NCBI GenBank assembly: GCA_023436745.1
Contig: JAEZHZ010000352.1
Span: 1 to 17,712 of the forward strand
DNA from: Pseudomonadota bacterium
GTDB taxonomy: Bacteria > Pseudomonadota > Alphaproteobacteria > Rhizobiales > Devosiaceae
Direction: 5' to 3'
DNA: 17,712 nucleotides
Shown in pieces: positions 7,240 through 15,299 of the stretch; the first letter of the stretch is position 1; the number at the start of each line of letters is the position of its first letter. The translations under genes and the position numbers were made by a program. The notes beneath the pieces were generated by a model, which was not told the DNA's origin, made no database searches, and saw only the letters and a list, made by a program, of their open reading frames with translations.

Positions 7240-8240
7240 ACCGCCGCGCGACCGGCTTTCAGGTCGCGATAGTACGAGGGCAGTTGCAGGACAATCGAGG
7301 GCAGGCGCAGCAATATCCGAGGGTCCGAAGAGGCGGCCCGTGCCAGTACCGAAATCGCCTTGAGGGGGGCCTTGTGCACGCCACGGGCGGCAAGGAAGAT
7401 GATTGACAGTTCCCGCCGGGTCAGGTTGGCGTCCAGCATGGCCCTGCAGCCCGGCCGGTCGCCATAATGCACAAGCAACGATCGGCGGAAGGCAATCTCT
7501 TCGAGAACGCGCTGCCCGGCTGTGTCCAGATCCCAGTTGAGCGTGTCCCGGTAGATGGAGACGCCTCGGCCGCGCTCTCCAAATACTGTGGTGGAGTAGG
7601 CGACCTTTTTCGCCTGCCCCACGATCTCGATCCAGCAGGTATGATCCTCGGCCGCGCGCCGGAAGTGGTGCTTGAAGCGTATGTCTGGATGGCGCTTCAG
7701 ATCGTAGACCACCTGAGAGGTATGGGGGATGCACTCGTCCAGCAATGCATCGAGAAACTCGCCGGCGTCCGCCACGCGGCGTTCGGGGCAATATCGGTCA
7801 TCCCCGCGCTGATGATGGCGAGCGATGTACTTGTTGTAGAACATTGCGTCGACCGCATCGTGCTGGCCGTTAGAGAAGTAGAACGTCGCCTCCTCGCTCA
7901 ACATCGACAGCGCTGTCTCGATATGTCCGGGGTACCAGATGTCATCGGAGTCGAGGAAAGCGACGTAGTCGACGCCGTGGTCCCGCGCCGCCCGCAGGCC
8001 CGCGTTGCGGGCAGCCCCCGGGCCGGCATTCTTCTGGCTGAGTGCAGTGATGGGAACCGGGAAGTCGTGCGGCAGTCGGCCCAGGACCTCTGCGGACGGA
8101 AAGGGAGATTCATCGTCTACGAGAAAGATCCGGATCATGGTGTCGGGTGGCAGGGCTTGGCGGGCTACCGAAGCCAGCGCCTTGAGGACGAGTTCTCCGT
8201 CCCGCTGGTAGAACGGAATGACGACGCCGACGGTGCTCAC
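7236..8240 (-). CDS. GT2 family glycosyltransferase (GT-A fold)
   Basis: This is a 334-residue inverting-type glycosyltransferase. It has the N-terminal nucleotide-binding strand VGVVIPFYQRDG, Asp42-Asp43 (FLVDDES), the metal/nucleotide-binding D97-S-D99-D100 in VAFLDSDDIWYPGH, and a candidate catalytic-region ED at 198-199 (AAEDHTCW). The C-terminal 100 residues are divergent and carry basic, partly hydrophobic helices that may associate with the membrane. GTG 8240 overlaps the TGA of the pyruvyl transferase gene (GTGA), and its own stop overlaps the next gene's ATG. This coupling places it within the surface-polysaccharide operon. The sugar specificity cannot be read from the sequence. Confidence 0.9.
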   Translation of the reverse strand: MSTVGVVIPFYQRDGELVLKALASVARQALPPDTMIRIFLVDDESPFPSAEVLGRLPHDFPVPITALSQKNAGPGAARNAGLRAARDHGVDYVAFLDSDDIWYPGHIETALSMLSEEATFYFSNGQHDAVDAMFYNKYIARHHQRGDDRYCPERRVADAGEFLDALLDECIPHTSQVVYDLKRHPDIRFKHHFRRAAEDHTCWIEIVGQAKKVAYSTTVFGERGRGVSIYRDTLNWDLDTAGQRVLEEIAFRRSLLVHYGDRPGCRAMLDANLTRRELSIIFLAARGVHKAPLKAISVLARAASSDPRILLRLPSIVLQLPSYYRDLKAGRAAV

Positions 8241-9160
8241 GAGTGAACCCTCCTAGCACTGTGACTGGTCCGTTCCCCGCGAGCATGTATGAACTGCTCG
8301 AGTGCATGATGCGCCCGCTCCGTGGCGCGGGAGATGTTGTCGTCGGCGCTAAGCTGGGGCTCCTGTCTCGCCAGCCGCCGGAGCCGGTGCGCAGCCAGTT
8401 CGATCAGGAGCCTGTCGGCCGGACGCACAATTGGATGCTGGGTCAGGCGGGCGGCCCTTCCTTCATAGTAGCGCTGCCCTCCTGTCATCCCGATGTAGAG
8501 TTCGAAAGTGCTGCTCGGCGTCAGGTCATGCCAGCGGAGTCCGATGCCGAGTGCTTCTGCCCAGTCCAACCACTTCGCGTGGTGCCGCGTGTGGGTTGGC
8601 TTGGCTGCCAGCCACGGGGTGCGCAGGGCATCGGCAACGATCGCCCCATGCATGGCCTCGGTTATCAGCATGTCGAGGCCCGCAATCTGCCCCAGCGTCA
8701 CGTGCACATCCGCCGTGGGATCCACGAAGTAAAAACCGGTACGCTTGCAGACCCGGCGCCAATCTCCGCGTCCTAGACTGTCATAATGTGGCATGAAGCC
8801 GATGCCGCCCTTGACGGTCGCCGCAGGCCGCGGCAATAGCCGGATCAGCACGGCACTGTCGCAGATTGCGAGATCGCGGGGCAGGCCAAGCGCGTCCGCG
8901 GTCCGAGGTCCGCGCAGAAAGATGGGGGTCCAGGACCCGTCGTGAACATTCGGGAGGGCGGTGTAGCCCCCATAGCCGGAACCAACGATGAACTTGTGGG
9001 ACGCTTCTGGAAGGTGATCCCAGATGATCGAGCCGATGCCGAGAAACAGGTCGCTATCGTTTTCGTCAAGAAAGCCGTCAGGCAGCAGTCTGGGCCACAA
9101 ATAGGTATTCAGTTCGTCACCGAAATTGGGCACCGCGTCGCGAAAGTAGACAAGTTTCAC
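8237..9160 (-). CDS. Polysaccharide pyruvyl transferase-like protein
   Basis: This is a 307-residue protein resembling the polysaccharide pyruvyl transferase family (CsaB/ExoV/WcaK-like), which attaches ketal pyruvate from phosphoenolpyruvate to a sugar residue of exopolysaccharides or cell-wall glycans. Seen: VPNFGDELNTYLW (residues 10-22, the family's N-F-G-D start), FLRGPRTADALGLP (81-94), and ITEAMHGAIVADALRTPWLA (166-185), containing the SE-x-x-H-G-like E168...H171-G172 motif. The start is GTG 9160, which overlaps the flippase TGA as GTGA; the much longer open frame upstream is the flippase gene read in another frame. The neighbours (flippase, GT2, GT4) support a role in modifying a surface polysaccharide repeat. 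Pyruvylation is inferred from family. Confidence 0.85.
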   Translation of the reverse strand: MKLVYFRDAVPNFGDELNTYLWPRLLPDGFLDENDSDLFLGIGSIIWDHLPEASHKFIVGSGYGGYTALPNVHDGSWTPIFLRGPRTADALGLPRDLAICDSAVLIRLLPRPAATVKGGIGFMPHYDSLGRGDWRRVCKRTGFYFVDPTADVHVTLGQIAGLDMLITEAMHGAIVADALRTPWLAAKPTHTRHHAKWLDWAEALGIGLRWHDLTPSSTFELYIGMTGGQRYYEGRAARLTQHPIVRPADRLLIELAAHRLRRLARQEPQLSADDNISRATERAHHALEQFIHARGERTSHSARRVHS

Positions 9161-10644
9161 CGATGGTCTCCACGCGTTGCAAGAAGGGTCCGGATGGCGT
9201 GTAGCCGCCGGTGGGCGAGTAGCCCCGCTGAGACTGCATAGACGGCTGCACCGCCGGTGACGCACATGATCAGCCGCCAGTGTGCCGCGAGGTCCGCCAC
9301 GTGCGGGCGCATGTACTCGATGGCGGCCAGCATCATCAGGGTCGCGCCGATCGGGACGAGAAACGTCGACAGATACCGAGCCATATCGAGGCGCAGCAAC
9401 CTGCTGACCAGGAATGCCGACGGCAACCACATCAGGTAGGTCTGGACCGCGAGTGCGGTGGCGAGAAGAGCGATCCCATAGCGGTAGAACAGCACGATGC
9501 AGAGCGCTGCCGTGACCTGCTTCGCGAGTATGTACCAGAGCCATAGATCGGCTCTGCCATGGCTGTTGATGAGCGAACTCTGCAGCACCCCGATGCAGGC
9601 GAGCAGGCCAATGGCACAGAAGCTCTGAAGCACCGGAACCGCCTCGACCCATTGCTCGCCGAAGAGCAGCGGGACAACGAGGTCGGCGACCGCGGCAAGG
9701 CCGATGAAGGCGGGAAACGAAACGAGAGCGGAAGAAAAGGTCGCAAGGAGGAAGGCCGTGCGACGCTTCTCGTGTTGGGTCTGCAACGAAGACAGAAGCG
9801 ACAGCGATACGGAATTGAGCGGACCGGCCATTGCATCGTTCATCAGGGTGAAGATGCGCCGCGCGAAGTTGAACTGGCCAAGCGCGTGAGTGCCGAGCAG
9901 AGCCCCGATGAGCACGTCGTCGAGGCTGAGGCCCGTGACAAAGTTGGTGAGGGACGCAAAACCGCCGAAGTGGAAGAGTTCGCGCAGCGCCGTGGTCCGG
10001 AATGAAAACTGCGGCAGCCAGCGCGCAGACAGGAACGATCCGACCAGGGTCGCAAAGGTGGAGACAATCTGCGAGCCGACGAGTGCCCACAGACCAAAGC
10101 CCGAATACAGCAACAGCAGGCAGATGCCGGCGCCGAGTATCGCGGCGATGGTGGTGCGGATCGAGAGTTGCCGGAATTCCATTGATCGCGTCAGCAAGGC
10201 GGACGGCACCACGCCAAGCGTCCCGAAGATGATCTTGAGGCCCAGAACCGGCACCAGGACGGACAACAGTGGCTGGTTGAAGTAGTGCGAGAGCGGATTG
10301 GAGGCGAGCAGCAGCACGCCGTAGAGCGCAAAGCCCGTCAACGCGCCGAGCCAGAATACGGCGTCGAGGTGATCCCGGTTTATCTCCGCTCGCTGAATCA
10401 GGGCGGACCCGAAGCCGGTGGGCGCCAGAGCACCGAGGACCGTAGCAATGCCAGCGGCGAGGGCGACCAGACCAAAATCGGTCGGCTGCAGGGCCCGCGA
10501 TGTCACCAAAAAGACCAGAATACTGATAGCGTTCGGGATGACTGTGCTGATGAGGGACCACAGCACGCCATGGATGGCGCGGCGGGAGCGTCCCGAGGCG
10601 ACATGCCCGTACAACTCGCCGGATGCTTTCGCCTCACCTGTCAC
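9157..10644 (-). CDS. MOP-superfamily polysaccharide flippase (Wzx-like)
   Basis: This is a 495-residue integral membrane protein with about twelve or more hydrophobic helices spread over its length. It matches the oligosaccharide flippase/polysaccharide synthesis protein family: the opening segment AIHGVLWSLISTVIPNAISILVF, then TSRALQPTDFGLVALAAGIATVL, which carries the L-x-P-x-D-[FY]-G signature of Wzx/WzxC-type exporters. It should move undecaprenyl-linked oligosaccharide across the inner membrane. The start is GTG 10644, and no ATG fits. It is the first gene of the minus-strand glycan operon and overlaps the pyruvyl transferase start by 4 bp. No Wzy polymerase or Wza/Wzc genes are in the window. 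Confidence 0.9.
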   Translation of the reverse strand: MTGEAKASGELYGHVASGRSRRAIHGVLWSLISTVIPNAISILVFLVTSRALQPTDFGLVALAAGIATVLGALAPTGFGSALIQRAEINRDHLDAVFWLGALTGFALYGVLLLASNPLSHYFNQPLLSVLVPVLGLKIIFGTLGVVPSALLTRSMEFRQLSIRTTIAAILGAGICLLLLYSGFGLWALVGSQIVSTFATLVGSFLSARWLPQFSFRTTALRELFHFGGFASLTNFVTGLSLDDVLIGALLGTHALGQFNFARRIFTLMNDAMAGPLNSVSLSLLSSLQTQHEKRRTAFLLATFSSALVSFPAFIGLAAVADLVVPLLFGEQWVEAVPVLQSFCAIGLLACIGVLQSSLINSHGRADLWLWYILAKQVTAALCIVLFYRYGIALLATALAVQTYLMWLPSAFLVSRLLRLDMARYLSTFLVPIGATLMMLAAIEYMRPHVADLAAHWRLIMCVTGGAAVYAVSAGLLAHRRLHAIRTLLATRGDHR

Positions 10645-10826
10645 CGCGTCTACCCGTCTCTCTCGGCGGATGGTGCGCCAGGAAGAACGCTACAACGCCA
10701 TCACTCCCCTCTCTAGTATCGTAATCTGGAAGCTCCCCCTCGTTCTACGCATGGCTGGTTCCTCCACAACTGGTTGGCTGCAAAGTTGTTTTGTTCAATA
10801 CTTGGCGCTGCTCAGTTGTCCTGTCA

Positions 10827-10854
10827 CCCCGGGGCAAGGCCGCTGCCCGCGGGG
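10827..10854 (+). promoter_or_regulatory. GC-rich hairpin in the 5' leader of the plus-strand GT2 gene
   Basis: CCCCGGGGCA (10827-10836) and TGCCCGCGGGG (10844-10854) pair almost completely with one bulged base around a 7-nt loop. The hairpin ends 5 nt before the GGAG ribosome-binding site (10860-10863), so it could limit transcription read-through or translation. No U-run follows. Confidence 0.35.
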
Positions 10855-10870
10855 CTGTCGGAGTATTCTC

Positions 10871-11842
10871 ATGGACGACCAGGTTTGCGTCATCATCGCC
10901 GCCAGGGATTCCGCCGGAACGATTGCCACTGCTATTCGCTCGGCGCTGGAGCAGGCGCAGGTCGGACGTGTGGTGGTCGTGGACGACGGTTCGCGCGACG
11001 ACACCTCACGCGTGGCAACGGCGGCGGCTGCCGGCGATCCCAGGTACGACCTGGTCCGTTGCGAGAGCAGTCGCGGTCCTGCTGCAGCACGAAACCTTGC
11101 TATCGGACGATCGCAGGAGTCGTTGATCGCCATCCTCGACGCGGACGACTACTTGCTGCCGGGGCGCTTCGAGCGGCTGCTGGCGGTGACCGGCTGGGAT
11201 ATGATCGCCGACAACGTCGCCTTTGTGCAGCAAACCGGCGTCTCTGTTGACCCGACGGGGGACGGCTCCCCGTTTGTGATGGAGCCGGCTGCATTTGTTC
11301 GCGGCAACATCTCCCGTGCCGGTGTGGCCCGCGGGGAGTACGGGTTCCTCAAGCCCGTTGTGCGGCGGGAGTTCCTCCACCGCTTCGATCTTCGCTACGA
11401 CGAGAGCATTCGCCTGGGGGAGGACTACGACCTCTATATGAGGATGCTTCTTGCGGGCGGACGTTTCTTGGTGGTCAACAACTGTGGGTATTGTGCCCTG
11501 GTGCGTCCAGACTCACTGAGTGGCCAGCATCGCACGTCCGACCTCGAACGCCTGATGCAGGTGGACATCGACTTGCTGAAGCGACCGGACCTGGAGACGG
11601 GCGTCGCGGCAGCGCTTGTCGATCACCTCGATCAGTCATGCGCGAAATTCCACCATCGCCGTTTCCTGGATCGCCGTCGCAGCCACGGGCTGCTCTCAGC
11701 GCTCCGGGAACTGGGTGCCGATGTCAGGCTTTGGCGATCCGTGCTGACGGCTATTGCCCGCGACAAACTTGCGAGTGTCACAGGCCGGAGCGGGAATCCG
11801 TCAGCTCCGCAGGTGCGCTATCTGCTCGGCCGAACCGGCTGA
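10871..11842 (+). CDS. GT2 family glycosyltransferase (GT-A fold)
   Basis: This is a 323-residue protein with a clear GT2 core: VCVIIAARDSAGTIATAIRS at the N-terminus, VVVVDDGSRDDT with Asp38-Asp39, GPAAARNLAIG, the D90-A-D92-D93 (ILDADDYLLPGRF) metal site, and E184-D185 in RLGEDYDLYM, which is the likely catalytic-base region. ATG 10871 has GGAG 7 nt upstream; the open frame continues upstream but only through the divergent flippase gene. It runs opposite to the glycan operon and converges on the lasso kinase gene, overlapping its 3' end by 42 bp. The leader of about 226 bp shared with the flippase should hold both promoters. The sugar is unknown. Confidence 0.9.
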   Translation: MDDQVCVIIAARDSAGTIATAIRSALEQAQVGRVVVVDDGSRDDTSRVATAAAAGDPRYDLVRCESSRGPAAARNLAIGRSQESLIAILDADDYLLPGRFERLLAVTGWDMIADNVAFVQQTGVSVDPTGDGSPFVMEPAAFVRGNISRAGVARGEYGFLKPVVRREFLHRFDLRYDESIRLGEDYDLYMRMLLAGGRFLVVNNCGYCALVRPDSLSGQHRTSDLERLMQVDIDLLKRPDLETGVAAALVDHLDQSCAKFHHRRFLDRRRSHGLLSALRELGADVRLWRSVLTAIARDKLASVTGRSGNPSAPQVRYLLGRTG

Positions 11843-12769
11843 CCCGGCGAACGGCTGAATGCCGGTCGGGACAGCAAGATCCGCCCGCACCAGATCGAGA
11901 ATTTCAGCAGTTCTCTTGAGGTCGTTCGGGACTGTGAGCCGCCGGATGGCGCCGGCGCCGGCCAGTTCACCCAGCACAGCGAAATGCTGCGGCAGCGAGC
12001 CCGCGAAGCCATCGACGCCATATCGCGACATGTATGTGTGCTCAAGGGCCGCCGGCAGGGCCTGGCCGGCAGGAAGGACCTCGACACCCGGAGCGTCGCC
12101 GCGGCCGAGCACGTACAGGCGGGCCACGGGCAACGGGGTGCTGGCCAGGGCGGTCCCGAACTGGAAATGCGCCTTGTCGACGGCATCATGCAGCTGCCAG
12201 AGCTTGTGAGCGCTATTGGGATCGAGCTGGCGCGCACTGTCATGCCATAACTTGACGAGGCCGTAGGCGGGCAGCACGACAAGGCCCGAAGGACTGGCGC
12301 GCAGCGCCACCACATCGTCCGAAATCAGATCACATCCCGACGCGACGAGCGTGGTTGCAGTCGTCGATTTGCCGGCGCCCTTGTGGCCAAGCATGATGAT
12401 TGCCTCGCCGCCCATACTGACGGCGCTGGCATGCAGAACGCTGTGTCCGCGACGGACCAGGAGGCCGGCCACGACAGTCCCCAAGAGCGGCAGGGCCACC
12501 AGCCTGTCGGTAACGCCGGAAACGGGCTCGACCTCGATGCAGTCCGGCGCCGCGATGCGAAACAGCCCGACTGCTTTCCAGTAGAAGTACTGTGAGGTGC
12601 CATCGGTGATGAACTGGTCGGACAGGGCCCTATCGAGGTTTGGGTGATCCAGCTCCGTCCGGCGGATGACGAGGTCGAAGCCGGCAGTGGCGGTGCTCTC
12701 GGAAATACCTTCAAGAACAACGTCCGAGGAGACCGAGAGGCCGAACATGCGGTAACTTCGGGGAGTCAT
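11801..12769 (-). CDS. HprK-like kinase of the lasso-peptide cluster (LasK/PadeK type)
   Basis: This is a 322-residue protein with an HPr-kinase-like P-loop domain. Seen: Walker A GHKGAGKST (128-136, Lys134), an upstream VLHASAV (His113) and downstream LISDD (Asp151-Asp152), the order found in HprK homologues of RiPP clusters. The N-terminal ~95 residues are not the bacterial HprK N-domain. In paeninodin-type clusters this kinase phosphorylates the C-terminal Ser of the precursor; here the precursor does end in Ser. The ATG overlaps the stop of the cyclase gene (ATGA, 12769-12766), so it is translationally coupled and is the last gene of the lasso operon. Its 3' 42 bp overlap the convergent GT2 gene. 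Kinase activity on the peptide is inferred from family and context. Confidence 0.85.
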   Translation of the reverse strand: MTPRSYRMFGLSVSSDVVLEGISESTATAGFDLVIRRTELDHPNLDRALSDQFITDGTSQYFYWKAVGLFRIAAPDCIEVEPVSGVTDRLVALPLLGTVVAGLLVRRGHSVLHASAVSMGGEAIIMLGHKGAGKSTTATTLVASGCDLISDDVVALRASPSGLVVLPAYGLVKLWHDSARQLDPNSAHKLWQLHDAVDKAHFQFGTALASTPLPVARLYVLGRGDAPGVEVLPAGQALPAALEHTYMSRYGVDGFAGSLPQHFAVLGELAGAGAIRRLTVPNDLKRTAEILDLVRADLAVPTGIQPFAGSAGSAEQIAHLRS

Positions 12770-14577
12770 TCAGCGGCCCCCATCAGGTTCTCGGAACGCG
12801 TGCGCCGCCTTTCGAGCCACATGGAGAGAACGGCGCAACGCAACAGGATGAAGCTCGTCGTTCCATCCAGCCGGTCCGGCTTGGCGAGCAGCCGGTTGAC
12901 CTGCTCCGTGAGCACGCCAGCATCGACGATGCCGGCCAGCGGACCATCTGGGGCGGAGGCCTTGTGCAGGAGCGCGCTGTGGCGAACCAAGCCCTCGCGC
13001 AACTCGGCACTGAAATCGACCTTGTCGCGGCGCCAGCGAACGCTGTCCGGCAGCACACCAGCCAAGGCCAAACGGAGCGGGTAACGCGTAAAGCCATGCT
13101 TGACCCGATCGCGCGCCGGGATGGCGAGGGCCGCCTCGACCAACGCACGGTCAAAAAAGGGAAATGCGAGGGTCACCCCCTGTGAAGCCGCCGCTCGGGA
13201 CAGGGTTTCGAACCCTCGAGCGACGCCGGGATTGCTGACGTTCCACAGGTGCAACGTGGATTCCGCTTGCTGCGCCGAACCGAACTTTTCTGCCCATGCG
13301 CGCGCGCGGTCCGCCACGCTGGAGCGTATGTCGACATGAATGAACGCCATTGGCGCAACGCTGCCGCCAGCCCGCCGCGAACGGCGCAACCGCTTCAGCG
13401 GTGAGTGAGCGGTGACTGCCTGCCAGAACAGCTTGACCCGGCTTTGCCCATAAAGGTTCTGGATGCCATGGAGGACCTGCCAAAGGGCGAGCCAGTGCCG
13501 TGATCGCGCATACTCGGCTATCAGGCCAACCCCGTGTGAAATGACCTCGTCGCCGCCGTGGCCATCCAGCAATGTGGAGACGCCGTCGGCACGTGCCTGT
13601 CGGTATAGCCGGAGCAGCTTTCCCAAGCCGGGGGCGAACACGGCATCGGCAAGTGGATCAAGCAAAGGCTCGATCTCGAGCAATGGATCGAAATCGTGCA
13701 TCGGCAGGCTGGACACCTTCAGTCCGCGCGAGTGCTGCATGGCGCGAACATGCACGCTCTCGTCATGGGATGTGCCGGGAGGATAGTAGAACGAGTACAC
13801 AGGAAACGCGAAGCCAGGCTGGGCCCGCGCCGCGAACGCACAGATGGCGGAGGAATCGAGTCCACCACTCAACAACGCGCCGCTCTTGCCGGTGTGATCC
13901 ATGCGCCGGCGGACGGCGGCGTCCAGCCTGGTCCTCAGTTCATGAACGGCACCGTCGCTGACCACGGTAGCGGGAGTTAGTTCCCGAAAACGCCGCACGT
14001 CGGGGGCGCCATGCACCGGAATCCTCAGCAGATGCCCTGGAGGCAGCCGCTTCACGGGGGCGAACATCGTCCCGCCGGCGTCATCGTCCAGGCCGATGAC
14101 AAACCGCGCCATAGCCTGGGGATCGGGCTGGTCATCCGTATCGGTGATATCTGACTGCTGACTGGAGAAGCACAGTGTGTGCTGTTCGTGCCGATAGTAG
14201 AGTGGCGCGACGCCGAACAGGTCTCGGAGCAACACCAGCACGTGAGCGCGCCGATCGAAGATGGCGACGGCGAAATCGCCCTCCAGATGCCGGGCCGCGT
14301 CTGTGCCCCAGCGCAGATATGCCATGGCCACCAGGTCGAGGTCACGCAGTATAGGCGGGGCAGAGAGCGCAACCTGCAACTGCTCGCGATTGTCGAGGCG
14401 GACATGTCCTATGATGTCGAGAGCGGCGAATTGCAGAGAACCACCCGTCTCGTCGCCGACAAAGAGAATCGGCGTGCGGTCGACCAGGACTTGCGCTGCA
14501 CCGAGCTGTCGCATCCGTTGCCATCGGAACGGAGCTTGATCCTCCGTGGGAGCAAGAATTCCGGCGAACCTGTTCAT
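12766..14577 (-). CDS. Lasso peptide cyclase C (asparagine-synthetase-like)
   Basis: This is a 603-residue homologue of asparagine synthetase B. Residues 1-~200 resemble the class II glutaminase domain (LEGDFAVAIFD at 98-108 and DLFGVAPLYY at 119-128), but the N-terminus is MNRFAG rather than MCG, so the catalytic Cys2 is missing and glutamine cannot be used. The synthetase domain has the PP-loop S237-G-G-L-D-S242 that binds ATP, and DGHGGDE at 338-344. In lasso pathways this enzyme adenylates the Asp/Glu side chain so that the new N-terminal amine forms the macrolactam. ATG 14577 overlaps the B2 stop (ATGA), and its own stop overlaps the kinase ATG. Placement between B2 and K rules out ordinary asparagine synthesis. 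Confidence 0.93.
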   Translation of the reverse strand: MNRFAGILAPTEDQAPFRWQRMRQLGAAQVLVDRTPILFVGDETGGSLQFAALDIIGHVRLDNREQLQVALSAPPILRDLDLVAMAYLRWGTDAARHLEGDFAVAIFDRRAHVLVLLRDLFGVAPLYYRHEQHTLCFSSQQSDITDTDDQPDPQAMARFVIGLDDDAGGTMFAPVKRLPPGHLLRIPVHGAPDVRRFRELTPATVVSDGAVHELRTRLDAAVRRRMDHTGKSGALLSGGLDSSAICAFAARAQPGFAFPVYSFYYPPGTSHDESVHVRAMQHSRGLKVSSLPMHDFDPLLEIEPLLDPLADAVFAPGLGKLLRLYRQARADGVSTLLDGHGGDEVISHGVGLIAEYARSRHWLALWQVLHGIQNLYGQSRVKLFWQAVTAHSPLKRLRRSRRAGGSVAPMAFIHVDIRSSVADRARAWAEKFGSAQQAESTLHLWNVSNPGVARGFETLSRAAASQGVTLAFPFFDRALVEAALAIPARDRVKHGFTRYPLRLALAGVLPDSVRWRRDKVDFSAELREGLVRHSALLHKASAPDGPLAGIVDAGVLTEQVNRLLAKPDRLDGTTSFILLRCAVLSMWLERRRTRSENLMGAAE

Positions 14578-14987
14578 GGGCCATTCGCTCCGAAGCTGCC
14601 CAGACGAGCAAAGCCGCTCGGGGCAGCGGGGGGGCCGCCAAGTGCAATCCTGCCACCGTAGTAGAGCCAGGCGTGGGCTCTGAGCCTTCCGCGCGCATCG
14701 TGGCGCACGCCCAGAACGATATCTGAATCCATGCTGTGTCGTGCCAGCAGAACCTGCGCTGCAAGGGCCTGTGTGAGACATGTTGCGCCAGGGACAAAGC
14801 GGGACACCAGGCGGACGCCACGGAAGATCCTTCGGGCGGTCGAGTCGTCCCGCTCCGCCCCAGCAACCAAACCAGCGAGAAGCTGTTCTCGAGTGGTGGA
14901 GAACTCCCGCCGCGACAGCCCGATGCGCACGACCAGAACTGTCCAGATTGTCATGGCAGCCAGATGTCTATGGCGCCACGCTCTCAT
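14574..14987 (-). CDS. Lasso peptide leader protease B2 (transglutaminase-like)
   Basis: This is a 137-residue protein of the McjB/B2 cysteine-protease family, normal length for a split B2. Seen: Cys70 in PGATCLTQALAAQVLL and His105 in RLRAHAWLYYGG, the Cys and His of the catalytic triad. I see no Asp or Glu in the strand after His105 (LYYGGRIALGG), where the third member of the triad might be expected. It should cut the leader after Gln25 of the precursor, guided by B1. An N-terminal hydrophobic helix (about 9-22) may associate with the membrane. The ATG at 14987 lies 1 nt after the B1 stop (TGAAATG), and its stop overlaps the cyclase start, giving tight coupling. Confidence 0.92.
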   Translation of the reverse strand: MRAWRHRHLAAMTIWTVLVVRIGLSRREFSTTREQLLAGLVAGAERDDSTARRIFRGVRLVSRFVPGATCLTQALAAQVLLARHSMDSDIVLGVRHDARGRLRAHAWLYYGGRIALGGPPAAPSGFARLGSFGANGP

Positions 14988-14988
14988 T

Positions 14989-15282
14989 TCAGCCCCGCGG
15001 GGTGGGGGTGGCCGGCCGGAGGAGACCGGCCTCCGCCAGTTCCCCGAGTAGCGCCGCCAGATCGGTGGCGCAAACCTGCGGTTCCACTTCGTAATGCGTG
15101 GCGACGACCTCCACGAGTTCGTGCAGCGATCTTGGCTCGGTCATATGCTCCCAGATCAGGGCGCCGATCTCATCCAGTGTGAAGTAGGCCGCACTCCTGA
15201 GATCGAGCAAGGCAAGGTCCCGACCTACCCGAGTGGTCAAGACTTGATCTGGCGGAGCAGCCGTAAATGTCTCGCGATCCAT
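14989..15282 (-). CDS. Lasso peptide B1 protein (PqqD-like RiPP recognition element)
   Basis: This 97-residue protein has the PqqD/RRE fold pattern: beta strands (DQVLTTRVGRDLALLDLRSAAYFTL), then the helix LDEIGALIWEHM and a C-terminal helical bundle (SLHELVEVVATHYEVEP, DLAALLGELAEAGLL). Such proteins bind the leader's YxxPxL motif as an added beta strand and hand the peptide to B2. ATG 15282 follows AGGA about 10 nt upstream, next to the intercistronic hairpin. It is the first enzyme gene after the precursor, 53 bp away, and is coupled to B2 by a 1-nt gap. Confidence 0.92.
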   Translation of the reverse strand: MDRETFTAAPPDQVLTTRVGRDLALLDLRSAAYFTLDEIGALIWEHMTEPRSLHELVEVVATHYEVEPQVCATDLAALLGELAEAGLLRPATPTPRG

Positions 15283-15299
15283 GGTGATGCATCCTATGT

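Noticed and set aside
7240..7791. N-terminal extension of the GT4 glycosyltransferase
   Set aside because: This stretch is a shadow of the GT2 gene. The GT4 domain starts at MRIL, and the ATG/TGA overlap fixes the start at about 7239.
7467..8246. A 259-codon plus-strand open frame
   Set aside because: It lies antisense to the GT2 gene, whose motifs (VDDES, DSDD) are clear. The plus-strand product has no recognisable domain.
8237..10561. A 774-codon open frame on the minus strand
   Set aside because: Only the part after GTG 9160 is real (pyruvyl transferase). The upstream part is the flippase gene in another frame, Arg/Pro/Ala-rich and without domains.
9157..10644. The flippase as a dedicated lasso peptide exporter
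   Set aside because: It has no ATPase domain and its motifs and operon partners point to lipid-linked glycans. A secondary role is only raised as a hypothesis.
11801..12769. HPr kinase of the PTS/carbon-control system
   Set aside because: It has no HprK N-terminal domain, and no HPr or EIIA genes lie beside it. It is the terminal gene of the lasso operon.
12766..14577. Housekeeping asparagine synthetase
   Set aside because: It lacks Cys2 of the glutaminase site and is coupled to B2 and the kinase behind a lasso precursor.
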